In this document: positions 45,776 through 54,140 of the stretch, piece by piece
How positions within the stretch are numbered: position 1 is the first letter of the stretch
How the letters are laid out: each line of letters opens with the position of its first letter
Assembly: GCA_016716635.1 (NCBI GenBank)
Contig: JADJVZ010000011.1
Location: 806,001-870,000, forward strand
Direction: 5' to 3'
DNA length: 64,000 nucleotides
From: Micropruina sp.
Lineage (GTDB): Bacteria; Actinomycetota; Actinomycetes; Propionibacteriales; Propionibacteriaceae
The notes under the pieces: model-generated
Databases searched by the model: none
The model's input: the letters and a program-made list of their open reading frames with translations, nothing else
What the model was told of the DNA's origin: nothing
Made by a program: the position numbers and the translations under genes

Positions 45776-47739
45776 GGCGTCAGGGCTGGCGTTGGCTCCT
45801 CGTGGCCCTGTTCGGATTGGCCGGACTCGTCGGCGTAACGCCGATCGCGCACGCTGCAGCGGGGGATTCGTACGATCGGTGGGATGTCGCCTACGTGGTC
45901 TCGCCGAACGGGTCGGTTCACGTCACGGAGACCATCACGCTCCGCTTCGGACCCTCGTCCGGGCGACATGGGTTCGAGAGATACCTCATCGTCCGTGAGA
46001 AGTATGACGACACCCAAGACGCTTTGTACCAGGTGTCGAACGTCAACGTGTCAAGCCCGTCGTCGGTCTCGACCAACGTGCTACAAACCAGCACCTTGCA
46101 AGGGCGGACGGGTGTCCTCAAACTGCGAATCGGGGATGCTAGTCGCGTTATCTATACGGAGACAGCCACCTACGTCATCAGCTACGACGTCGCGGGAGGC
46201 CTGCGCACCTTCCCGACCTATGACGAGTTCTATTGGGACGTCACGGGTTCGTCGTTGCCCCTCATTACGTCTTCCACCGTGACCGCCACCGTGCCAGGAG
46301 GCGCCAAAGCCGCTGGTTGCTCGGTGGCGATCCCAGGGAGCCAGGGTCCATGCACGGCCGCCGTGGGCGCCGACGGGGTCGCGACCTTCAAGGCAGCCCC
46401 GATTCCGGCGGGCCAGTTGCTGACGATCAGCACTCAAATTGGCTCGGGCCTGATCAGCGACGCCCGCCCGATCTTGGTTGAGAGCGCCACCCTCGCTGCG
46501 GACCGAGAGGCTCAACTTAGCCTCCAGCGCAACACGGCGGCCGGCACCGGAGCTGGCGTGACAGCTGCCCTGATCCCGCTGCTTGGCTGGCTCTATTGGC
46601 GAAGGAACAGCTCAGACCGACGCTTCGCCGGGCTTCCGCCGGGTGTCATTCCCTCGCCAGGAGAGCACGTGAAGGAGGTCGAGGACCGCCCCGCGGCGGT
46701 GGTGCCTGTCGCGTTCTCAGCCCCGACGATCACGTTCGCGGAAGCCGGCTATCTGTTGAACCGCTCGCACGCGGTTCGCGACACCACGGCAACTCTTGTC
46801 GACCTGGCGGTCAAGGGGGTGGTGCAGCTGAAGGGTGCCGAGGGCGAGGCGATGGCGCGGGCAACAGACTTGGCCCAGCCCGACACCGCACCAGGGAAGT
46901 TGCTGCTCGCTGAAGCCTTCATCGGCTATGACTGGTTCCCGCTGGGGGAGCGCGGCACTCTGGTGGCCGCGGACCAGTCGATCGACTCGTGGGTGCAATC
47001 TCAGTCCCGCCAGCAGGGCTGGTTCGCGACGCGCGCCCCAGGTTCATTTCTGGGAATCATCGTCGTCAGTTTCGTGTTGGTCGCGCTCACCGGCGGGGCC
47101 ATGCTGGGCAGTCTGGGCGCGTCGCCCCTGTGGGTGGTGATCCCAGGTGCCGCCATGATCGTGACGCTCTACGCGCTCAACCGGCTGCTGGCGACCCCTC
47201 GACGCACAGGTATCGGCCGCGCCCTCACCGACCAAGTGGAAGGATTCCGCCTCTACTTGACGACGGCTGAAGCCGATCAGCTGCGTTTCGAAGAGGGCGA
47301 AGACATCTTCAGCCGTTACCTGCCCTGGGCCGTGCTCTTCGACTGCACCCAGCGCTGGACGGACGTGTGTCAACAGGCGGTTGATCTCGGGCTGATGCAG
47401 CTTGCGGCACCCACCTGGTACGACGACTGGACGCCGGGCTGGACGTATCACGACCTTAGCCTGGGTGTGGACCACGTGCAGTGGGACATGTCTTCCGGCG
47501 TGATCCCGGCCCCGCCCCCGCCCCCTCTGCCGGAGCCTGACCCCGTTCCGGATGTCGACAAAGACGCCGGTTGGGGCGGTGGTTCCGGTTGGGGCGGCGA
47601 TTCCGGTGGATCCAGTTGGAGCAGCGGAGGCGGCTCGGCGTGGAGCAGCGGAGGCGGAAGCAGCGGCGGCGGAAGCAGCAGTAGTTTCGGCGGCTTTTCC
47701 GGCGGTGGTGGCGGCGGAGGCGGCGGCGACAGCTGGTGA
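45772..47739 (+). CDS. DUF2207 membrane protein (YciQ-like)
   Basis: A 655-residue predicted membrane protein. The signal peptide is at residues 1-30 (WLLVALFGLAGLVGV, then AHAAAG). An extracellular DUF2207 beta domain follows (WDVAYVVSPNGSVHVTETITLRF near 37-59, GRHGFERYLIVRE near 64-76, YDEFYWDVTGSSLPL near 150-164). There is a helix near 262-276, a cytosolic part with EAGYLLNRSHAVRDTTATLVDLAVKGVVQL near 325-354, and two helices near 425-470. The tail is Pro-rich and then almost pure Gly/Ser, ending GGGGGGGGGDSW. Function is unknown; homologues are scattered in bacteria. ATG overlaps the smpB stop by four bases, so it is co-transcribed. Confidence 0.83.
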   Translation: MRRQGWRWLLVALFGLAGLVGVTPIAHAAAGDSYDRWDVAYVVSPNGSVHVTETITLRFGPSSGRHGFERYLIVREKYDDTQDALYQVSNVNVSSPSSVSTNVLQTSTLQGRTGVLKLRIGDASRVIYTETATYVISYDVAGGLRTFPTYDEFYWDVTGSSLPLITSSTVTATVPGGAKAAGCSVAIPGSQGPCTAAVGADGVATFKAAPIPAGQLLTISTQIGSGLISDARPILVESATLAADREAQLSLQRNTAAGTGAGVTAALIPLLGWLYWRRNSSDRRFAGLPPGVIPSPGEHVKEVEDRPAAVVPVAFSAPTITFAEAGYLLNRSHAVRDTTATLVDLAVKGVVQLKGAEGEAMARATDLAQPDTAPGKLLLAEAFIGYDWFPLGERGTLVAADQSIDSWVQSQSRQQGWFATRAPGSFLGIIVVSFVLVALTGGAMLGSLGASPLWVVIPGAAMIVTLYALNRLLATPRRTGIGRALTDQVEGFRLYLTTAEADQLRFEEGEDIFSRYLPWAVLFDCTQRWTDVCQQAVDLGLMQLAAPTWYDDWTPGWTYHDLSLGVDHVQWDMSSGVIPAPPPPPLPEPDPVPDVDKDAGWGGGSGWGGDSGGSSWSSGGGSAWSSGGGSSGGGSSSSFGGFSGGGGGGGGGDSW

Positions 47740-47915
47740 CCTGGGCGGCCCCTATGAGCCTGCGGACCTTTCATGTCCCGACTGGGGCGCACCCGGACGA
47801 GCGATAGGCGGCTCCTCAATCTGGCGTGGGATGTCCAATCCGACACCAGATCTAGGCACCCCAGCTCATTCCGCCGGGCACGTCCTCGCTCGGAACGGTC
47901 CAGTTCCGCACACTC
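47740..47915. other. spacer between convergent DUF2207 and FKBP genes
   Basis: No gene is seen in these 176 bases. A small hairpin, CGGAAC (47891-47896) with GTTCCG (47903-47908), is the only terminator-like feature. Confidence 0.4.
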
Positions 47916-48284
47916 CTAGCGAACGCCAACCAAGTCGCAGACGAAGACCAACGTCTCGTTGGGCTTGATGACGCCCCCGGCGCCGCGAGTGCCGTAGCCC
48001 AGATGCGGCGGAATCGTGATGCGACGCCGCCCGCCCACCTTCATGCCGGCGATCCCGTCGTCCCAGCCTTGGATCACCTGACGGGCACCCAGACCAAACA
48101 CGAGGGCCTCGCCTCGATCGAAGCTGTTGTCGAACTCGGCGCCGTCCGACCAGGCCACCCCGACATAGTCGACAGCGACCTGCCGACCAGGCGTTGCCTC
48201 GGGACCGGTGCCCACGACGAGGTCCTCGATGAGGAGTTCGGTCGGCGGGAGGCCGTCCGGGATGGTGATGACAGGCTTGCTCAT
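47916..48284 (-). CDS. FKBP-type peptidyl-prolyl cis-trans isomerase
   Basis: A 122-residue single-domain FKBP with no signal peptide, so cytosolic. Active-site residues are present: VDYVGVAWSDGAEFDNSFDRGEALVFGLG around residues 39-67 holds the Tyr, Asp and Phe positions, VIQGWDDGIAGMKVGGRRRITIPPHLGYG near 70-98 holds Ile, Trp, Tyr, and the end ETLVFVCDLVGV completes the fold. It catalyses cis-trans isomerisation at prolines. It starts MSKPVITIPDGLPPTEL, similar to actinobacterial homologues. TAGGCT six bases before the ATG suggests a leaderless transcript. Confidence 0.93.
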   Translation of the reverse strand: MSKPVITIPDGLPPTELLIEDLVVGTGPEATPGRQVAVDYVGVAWSDGAEFDNSFDRGEALVFGLGARQVIQGWDDGIAGMKVGGRRRITIPPHLGYGTRGAGGVIKPNETLVFVCDLVGVR

Positions 48285-48290
48285 GCGACC

Positions 48291-48296
48291 AGCCTA
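48291..48296 (-). promoter_or_regulatory. -10 element for the leaderless FKBP gene
   Basis: On the minus strand TAGGCT is followed by GGTCGC and then the ATG, so transcription would start at or beside the start codon. Confidence 0.45.
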
Positions 48297-48352
48297 GGGC
48301 CTCGCCGTCTGGCCCGGCCTAGGCCGCGGCGGGGAGCGGACACGAGTCGCGC

Positions 48353-48358
48353 TAGACT
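48353..48358 (+). promoter_or_regulatory. -10 element of ssrA
   Basis: TAGACT lies about 34 bases before the mature 5' end of tmRNA. The transcript would start near 48365 with a short leader that includes a GCTTG/CAAGC hairpin removed during maturation. Confidence 0.5.
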
Positions 48359-48391
48359 GGTAGCTGCTTGCACGCAAGCAACAACTCAATA

Positions 48392-48758
<367 letters not shown>

Positions 48759-48777
48759 CCTCACCCTGAGTGCCCTA

Positions 48778-48801
48778 GGCCCAGACCAACCGGTCTGGGC
48801 C
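48778..48801 (+). terminator. terminator of ssrA
   Basis: A 10-bp stem GGCCCAGACC/GGTCTGGGCC with loop AACC, about 20 bases after the tmRNA 3' end and followed by TTCGTG. Confidence 0.8.
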
Positions 48802-48859
48802 TTCGTGCGTCCGGCCCCAGTTCCGCAGGTTCCCTGGTGTGACGTGGGAGAATGCGGGC

Positions 48860-49435
48860 GTGAGCAGTTCACTGGAGCACGCCCCGCTGGTCCCCGGCAC
48901 GTTGCTGGTCGCGGCCGTCGACGTTCGTGACGGGATTTTCGACAACACCGTCGTGTTGTTGCTCGACGTCGACGACACGGGGGCGTTGGGCGTCGTGCTG
49001 AACAGGGAATCCGACCTGTCGCTCGCCTCCGTGCTCCCGCCGTGGGCAGGACTCGTGAGTGCCCCCAGGGCCCTCTTCGCGGGTGGCCCAGTCTCCCCCG
49101 AAGGGGCGATCTGCCTGGCCTCACCCACCGGGGTGGACGAGGATCCGCCGGGGTGGCGGCGCCTCTTTAGCGCCATCGGGCTCCTGCACCTCGACACCCC
49201 CGTCGAGATCGCCGAGGGCGCCTACACCGATCTGCGCATCTTCGCGGGGTACGCCGGCTGGTCGCCAGGCCAGTTGGCGAACGAGGTGCAGCTGGGAATG
49301 TGGTACCCCGTTCCTGTGCGCTATGCCGACGTGTTCGACCCCCAGCCCGATACGTTGTGGCGACGAGTGTTGCGCAGGCAGGGTGGGGACCTTGCCGCGC
49401 TGGCCACCTGGACGAAACATCCCGAGCAGAACTGA
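48860..49435 (+). CDS. YqgE/AlgH family protein (UPF0301)
   Basis: A 191-residue protein of the AlgH/YqgE family. Features are PLVPGTLLVAAVDVRDGIFDNTVVLLLD around residues 9-36, GALGVVLNRES near 40-50, LFAGGPVSPEGAICLA near 71-86, RIFAGYAGWSPGQLANEV near 127-144 and WYPVPVRYADVFD near 149-161. The family is linked to gene regulation in pseudomonads, but its biochemistry is uncertain. GTG at 48860 has GGGAG nine bases upstream; GTG 48839 would add seven residues. The mtrA gene follows after four bases, so the two are probably co-transcribed. Confidence 0.88.
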   Translation: MSSSLEHAPLVPGTLLVAAVDVRDGIFDNTVVLLLDVDDTGALGVVLNRESDLSLASVLPPWAGLVSAPRALFAGGPVSPEGAICLASPTGVDEDPPGWRRLFSAIGLLHLDTPVEIAEGAYTDLRIFAGYAGWSPGQLANEVQLGMWYPVPVRYADVFDPQPDTLWRRVLRRQGGDLAALATWTKHPEQN

Positions 49436-49439
49436 GGCG

Positions 49440-50159
49440 ATGATGACCGAAAACCTGAAATCCGTCCGGCCCAGGATCCTCGTCATCGACGATGATCCGG
49501 CCCTGTCGGAGATGCTCGAGATCGTGCTGCGGTCGGAGGGTTTCGAGCCGCGCAGTTGTCCCGACGGCATCCATGCCCTCGGGGCGTTTCGGGCGTTCCA
49601 GCCCGATTTGGTGCTGCTGGACTTGATGCTGCCAGGTCGCGACGGTGTCGATGTGTGCCGCGACATTCGAGGCGAGTCGGGTGTTCCCATCATCATGTTG
49701 ACCGCCAAGTCCGACACCCCCGACGTGGTGGCGGGCCTTGAGGCCGGTGCCGACGACTACGTGGCCAAACCCTTCAAAACCTCCGAACTGCTCGCGCGGA
49801 TCCGCACCCGGTTGCGGCGCCACGCCAGCCTGCCGGGGGAGTCCGACGTCGTCCGGATCGGTGACCTGAGCATCAGTGTGGAGAGCCATGAGGTTCGACG
49901 CGGTTCGGAGACCATCAGCTTGACGCCGCTCGAGTTCGATCTGCTCTTGGCGTTGGCACGGCGTCCCAAGCAGGCCTTCACGCGCGAACTTCTGCTCGAA
50001 GAGGTGTGGGGATATCGGCACGCCAGCGATACCCGGCTGGTGAACGTCCACGTGCAGCGGCTCCGCTCGAAGATCGAGCACGATCCCGAGCGGCCCGAGA
50101 TCGTCATGACGGTCCGCGGGGTTGGCTATCGGGCCGGGGAACCACGTCCTCCCCGATGA
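49440..50159 (+). CDS. mtrA: response regulator MtrA
   Basis: A 239-residue OmpR-type response regulator. The receiver domain has the acidic pair IDDDPALSEML near 16-26, the phospho-acceptor Asp in LVLLDLMLPGRDGVDVC near 57-73, IIMLTAKSD near 83-91 and the Lys in DDYVAKPFKTSELLARI near 106-122. The winged-helix domain follows with LTPLEFDLLLALARRPKQAFTRE near 163-185, RLVNVHVQRLRSKIE near 201-215 and VRGVGYRAG near the end. In actinobacteria MtrA controls cell division and wall genes and is essential in mycobacteria. ATG 49440 or 49443 are equally placed after GAGG. Stop and mtrB start overlap (ATGA). Confidence 0.95.
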   Translation: MMTENLKSVRPRILVIDDDPALSEMLEIVLRSEGFEPRSCPDGIHALGAFRAFQPDLVLLDLMLPGRDGVDVCRDIRGESGVPIIMLTAKSDTPDVVAGLEAGADDYVAKPFKTSELLARIRTRLRRHASLPGESDVVRIGDLSISVESHEVRRGSETISLTPLEFDLLLALARRPKQAFTRELLLEEVWGYRHASDTRLVNVHVQRLRSKIEHDPERPEIVMTVRGVGYRAGEPRPPR

Positions 50160-51706
50160 GGCGTCTGGGAGGCTTGTTTCAGGTCCCGGGACGGCTGTGG
50201 GCGCGTTCCTTGCCGTTTCGGGTGCTGTCGACCACCCTCGCGCTGACCGTCATCGTGCTGCTCGTGACCGGGTGGTTCCTGGTCGCCCAATCGACCCAGG
50301 GCATTTATCAGACGAAGAAGGAGCTGTGCCTGTCGGAGGCGGCGAGCGTCCTCGACGGGATGCAACGCCAACTCAGCATGGTGGACACCCGTACGGAAAC
50401 GGTCACCGAACGCCTCACCCAGTTGGCCACTGACGCCGCCGCTCGGGGCAGCGTGGGTGCTCAGTACCACGTGCTCGTGTCCGGCCCGGTCTCGGATATT
50501 GCCTCCGCGGCCCTGAATCCGTACAGCGTCCCAGCCGCCTTGCGCAGCGCCTTGGAGACCAGCGACGCCTTGCTCAGCACGCCGACGACGTTGATGCTCA
50601 CCGACGGACGGCCGAACCAGCCAGGACTCGCGGTGGCCAGCGTCATCCGTGGGCCCAACAACGTCCGGTACCCCGTCTACTTGATCTTCTCGATGACCCA
50701 AGAGGAGGAGACTCTGGCGGCCGTCCAGCGGGCCGCGATCGCCAGCGGGGTCATGGTGATCGTCCTTCTGGGGGTCACGGGGTATTTCGTCGCCCTGTCG
50801 GTGGTCCGGCCCGTGCAGGCGGCCCGCCGGGTGGCTGAGCAGATGTCGGGCGGCAACCTGGCCGTCCGCATGCAGGTCACGGGCACCGAAGACCTCGCGA
50901 GTTTGGGTTCCTCCATGAACCACATGGCCGAGGAAATGGGCCGCAAGATCAATCAGCTTGAGTCGCTGTCGGCGCTGCAACAGCGCTTCGTCTCAGATGT
51001 CTCGCACGAACTGCGCACCCCCCTCACCACCGTCCGCATGGCCGCGGACGTGCTGGACGGGCACCGCGACGAGCTGCAGCCTGTGATGGCCCGGGGCGTG
51101 GAACTCATGCAGACCGAACTGGGACGGTTTGAGGAACTGCTAGGGGAGTTGCTCGAGATCTCTCGCTTCGATGCCGGCGCCGCCGTTTTGGCCACCGAGG
51201 AGGTGGACGTGGTGACCCTTGTGCTCATCGAGATTGATGCGGTCGGCGCCCTCGCCGCAGAAACCGGCGCCGAGGTGGTCCTCGACGCCCCCAGCACAGC
51301 GATCGCCGAGGTGGACGCGCCCCGCGTCCGACGGATTATTCGGAACTTGTTGACCAACGCGCTGGCCTACGGCGATGGGACCGACATTCAAGTGAGCATC
51401 CGGGTCGATGATCAGGCGGTGGCAGTGGCCGTGCGCGACTACGGCGTCGGCTTCACCACGGCAGAAGCGGCCCAGGTGTTCAATCGCTTCTGGCGCGCTG
51501 ACCCCGCGCGCGGGCGCAGCATCGGTGGCACGGGCCTCGGGCTCTCGATCTCCCTCGAGGACGCCCGCCTCCACGGCGGCTGGCTGCACGCCTGGGGGCG
51601 TCCGGGCGAGGGCGCCCAGTTCCGCCTGACCCTCCCACGGCATCTGGGGCAAGAACTCTCCGCCTCGCCATGGCCGGTGGTCCCCACGGATCGAGTGCGC
51701 CCATGA
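50156..51706 (+). CDS. mtrB: sensor histidine kinase MtrB
   Basis: A 516-residue membrane histidine kinase paired with MtrA. A first helix (about 21-43), an extracellular sensor of some 145 residues and a second helix (about 196-217) lead to a HAMP domain (VVRPVQAARRVAEQMSGGNLAVRM near 219-242). The phospho-acceptor His is in FVSDVSHELRTPLTTVRMAADVL near 278-300. The ATPase domain has the N box IIRNLLTNALAYGDG near 394-408, the G1 box VRDYGVGF near 426-433, the F box FNRFWRADPARG near 442 and the G2 box GGTGLGLSIS near 458-467. It starts at ATG 50156 overlapping the mtrA stop and is followed by lpqB in the standard order. Confidence 0.95.
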   Translation: MRRLGGLFQVPGRLWARSLPFRVLSTTLALTVIVLLVTGWFLVAQSTQGIYQTKKELCLSEAASVLDGMQRQLSMVDTRTETVTERLTQLATDAAARGSVGAQYHVLVSGPVSDIASAALNPYSVPAALRSALETSDALLSTPTTLMLTDGRPNQPGLAVASVIRGPNNVRYPVYLIFSMTQEEETLAAVQRAAIASGVMVIVLLGVTGYFVALSVVRPVQAARRVAEQMSGGNLAVRMQVTGTEDLASLGSSMNHMAEEMGRKINQLESLSALQQRFVSDVSHELRTPLTTVRMAADVLDGHRDELQPVMARGVELMQTELGRFEELLGELLEISRFDAGAAVLATEEVDVVTLVLIEIDAVGALAAETGAEVVLDAPSTAIAEVDAPRVRRIIRNLLTNALAYGDGTDIQVSIRVDDQAVAVAVRDYGVGFTTAEAAQVFNRFWRADPARGRSIGGTGLGLSISLEDARLHGGWLHAWGRPGEGAQFRLTLPRHLGQELSASPWPVVPTDRVRP

Positions 51707-53385
51707 AAGGCCGGTTCCGCCTTGGGCTCGTGCTGGTCGTGTTCCTCCTCGTGGGCTGTACCGGCCTCCCCACGCGAGGCCCCGTCGAGACCCACACCGC
51801 AGTTGCCCCTCAGGGTGGCGGTGGCGTCGCCATTGCGCCTGCCGCGCCCGCCCCCGGGGCCTCACCCGAGACCATCGTCGAAGGGTTCTTGCACGCGATG
51901 GCGACGTATCAGGCGGGGTACCCGGTTGCGCGCCAGTACCTCACAGCCGGGGCCGGCGGCGCTTGGCACCCGGAGGCGGGCATCACCGTGTACGCCGAGG
52001 GGCACCCCCCGACCGTGCTTGGCGACAACGTCGTTCTCGTGGCACCCACTGTCGGCTCAGTGACCGGGTCAGGGATCTTCAGCCAGGCCTCGGGGCAGAT
52101 TCGTCAAGATTTCGGCCTCGTGAAGAACAACGACGGGGAGTGGCGCATCTCCAATCCTCCGACCGGGTTGTTGCTGTCGCAATACCTGTTCAGATCCTCC
52201 TTCGCGGCCATCCGGCTCTACTTCTACGAACCGGGAATGACGTATTTGATTCCGGATCAGCGGTTCGTCCCGAACGGGCCAGCAGGGCCTGCGAGGGCGG
52301 TCACTGAACTGCTGAGCGGGCCGCGGCCCGGGTTGGTCCCGGCTCTGGCAGCGTCGTCGACGCGCTCGATCAAGGCGGATTCGGTGACCGAAGATCCGTC
52401 CGGGATCGTGACGGTCACGCTCAACGACGCCTCCCTCAACGGGCTGGTCGGAACGCGAGAGCAGCTGGTGGGTCAGCTCGCGTGGACACTCGATAGCTTC
52501 GATAGCGTGTCAGCGTTCCGGGTCGTGACCCGCAGCGACCCCTGGCTGCAGCGTGCCTCCGACACCAGCGGACGGGTCGAACTCAACGCCTTCCCCGAAC
52601 TCACCCCCATCGCGAATCTGTCGGTGCGAGACCTGTGGGGAGTGGTCGCCGGCAAGCTCGTCCAGCTCTCGCCGCTGGCAGCAGACCGAGTCAGTGACCC
52701 CGTGGCGGGGCTGGACGGGGTAGCGGTCGGCGCTGCCAAGGCGGACGGTCGGACGCTTGCTGCGGTCACCACCGGTGGCGCCTTGGTGGTGGGCCAGCGG
52801 GACGGAAAGTTCCAGGTCGAGGTCGCGAACGGCATGGACAAAGTGCGTCCGCAGTACAGCCGACTGGGCGAGTTGTGGTCGGTGACGGCCGGAGGGTTCC
52901 GGGTCAGCGTCGACGGGCAGGAGAGGCGTCTCACCACAGCCCTTCCCGGCCCCGTGCGCGCTTTCCGAGTTTCCCCGGACGGCACGACGGTCGCGGCTGT
53001 CACCGAGGCGAACGGTGCGCCCCGCCTTTCCCTCGGCCTGGTCGTGCGCGAGGGAGCCACCATGACCATCACCGGCTGGCGCCCGCTGGAAGTAAGCGCG
53101 TCAACCGGGCCTAGCGCCTTGGACGTCGCCTGGCTTGATGCCGTTCACGTCGCGGCGCTCGTGAAAGAGAACAACACCACGAGCGTGCTCGTTGGCGATA
53201 GTGACGGCGCTCAGTTCGACGACGTCGGTCCGAACCAGGTGGCGGACCTCGTCGAGATTGCGAGCGCCCCTGGTGGGACCAGTCCGACGATCATCCGCTC
53301 GGAGCCGGGTCTGGTCTACCGGTATCGCCAGCAATTCAGCTGGATCGCGACGGGGCAGAAGTTCCAGTCGCTCTTCTACGCTTAA
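51703..53385 (+). CDS. lpqB: lipoprotein LpqB, MtrAB accessory
   Basis: A 560-residue lipoprotein. The signal peptide MKGRFRLGLVLVVFLLVGC ends in lipobox LVGC with Cys19. After a short linker come an N-terminal helical/NTF2-like part (ETIVEGFLHAMATYQAGYPVARQYL near 61-85), a GerMN domain (TYLIPDQRFVPNGP near 180-193, VTVTLNDASL near 235) and a C-terminal beta-propeller-like domain with repeated blades (FRVSPDGTTVAAVTE near 422-436). In mycobacteria LpqB binds the extracellular part of MtrB and affects its signalling. ATG 51703 overlaps the mtrB stop. Confidence 0.94.
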   Translation: MKGRFRLGLVLVVFLLVGCTGLPTRGPVETHTAVAPQGGGGVAIAPAAPAPGASPETIVEGFLHAMATYQAGYPVARQYLTAGAGGAWHPEAGITVYAEGHPPTVLGDNVVLVAPTVGSVTGSGIFSQASGQIRQDFGLVKNNDGEWRISNPPTGLLLSQYLFRSSFAAIRLYFYEPGMTYLIPDQRFVPNGPAGPARAVTELLSGPRPGLVPALAASSTRSIKADSVTEDPSGIVTVTLNDASLNGLVGTREQLVGQLAWTLDSFDSVSAFRVVTRSDPWLQRASDTSGRVELNAFPELTPIANLSVRDLWGVVAGKLVQLSPLAADRVSDPVAGLDGVAVGAAKADGRTLAAVTTGGALVVGQRDGKFQVEVANGMDKVRPQYSRLGELWSVTAGGFRVSVDGQERRLTTALPGPVRAFRVSPDGTTVAAVTEANGAPRLSLGLVVREGATMTITGWRPLEVSASTGPSALDVAWLDAVHVAALVKENNTTSVLVGDSDGAQFDDVGPNQVADLVEIASAPGGTSPTIIRSEPGLVYRYRQQFSWIATGQKFQSLFYA

Positions 53386-53438
53386 CGTCCCCTGTGGACG
53401 GCTGACGAAACGAGACGGTCGCCGCCGAGCGTAGAGGC

Positions 53439-54140
53439 GTGTATTCACGTCTCGTAGACGCCGCGGCCGAGGTGCTGCTGGGTGGGGGCTGTCCCGGATG
53501 CCGGGGCCCGGGGCTCGGTCTGTGTCGGTCCTGCCGGGCGGTGCTCGCTCGCCTGCGTCCCAGCCCAGTCGTCCGACCCCTCGCCTCGTTGCCCTCCTGC
53601 TGGGCTGGTGGCCCCTATCACGACCCCCTCCGCGGGGCTGTGGTGACCTGTAAGGAGCGCGGAGGTCTCACCTTGGTGCCTTTCCTGGCGGACCTGCTCG
53701 CGGGCGCTGTGCGAGCTCTCGACCCAGACGGGTCCGCGCCGCTGGTGCTCGTGCCGGTACCGACCGCTTCGACGCATGTCCGGGAACGGGGATTCGACGT
53801 GACTCACCAACTCGCCGCCGCGGCGGCCCGCCGGCTGGGGAAAAGCGTCCGCGTCGAAAGGGCGCTGGAGTTGGTTCGTCAACCCCTCGACCAGGGTGGC
53901 CTGTCGCAAGCGCAGCGTTGGCAGAATCTGCTCGGAACCCAGAGAACCCGGGCCGCCCCCCGATCGCGAGCTGTGCGTGTCGTCGTGGTGGACGACGTGA
54001 TCACTACTGGCTCGACGATGCGGGAGGCGGTCCGGGCTTTGGGGGCGGGTGGCTGGCCGGTCACAGGGTGTGCGGCCGTAGCCCAGGTGCCGTTGCGTTA
54101 CTTGCGTGACGCGTCGACGGATTCGTCGGCCCCGATGTAG
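53439..54140 (+). CDS. ComF/GntX-family phosphoribosyltransferase
   Basis: A 233-residue ComF-family protein. The N-terminus has a zinc-ribbon-like CPGCRGPGLGLCRSC near 18-32. CKERGGLTLVPFLADLL near 71-87 and VLVPVPTASTHVRERGFDVTHQLA near 103-126 are typical, and the PRPP-binding loop is VVVVDDVITTGSTMREAVRALGAGG near 182-206. ComF relatives are linked to natural competence or to recycling, but the enzymatic reaction is not defined. It follows lpqB after 53 bases as in mycobacteria. Its last 43 bases overlap the 3' end of the convergent amt gene. GTG at 53439 is the only upstream start of suitable length. Confidence 0.9.
   Translation: MYSRLVDAAAEVLLGGGCPGCRGPGLGLCRSCRAVLARLRPSPVVRPLASLPSCWAGGPYHDPLRGAVVTCKERGGLTLVPFLADLLAGAVRALDPDGSAPLVLVPVPTASTHVRERGFDVTHQLAAAAARRLGKSVRVERALELVRQPLDQGGLSQAQRWQNLLGTQRTRAAPRSRAVRVVVVDDVITTGSTMREAVRALGAGGWPVTGCAAVAQVPLRYLRDASTDSSAPM

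Noticed and set aside
47550..47739. Gly/Ser-coding repeat array at the end of the DUF2207 gene as a possible DNA repeat element
   Set aside because: The repetition follows from Gly/Ser codons in one reading frame, with irregular units; it is a low-complexity protein tail.
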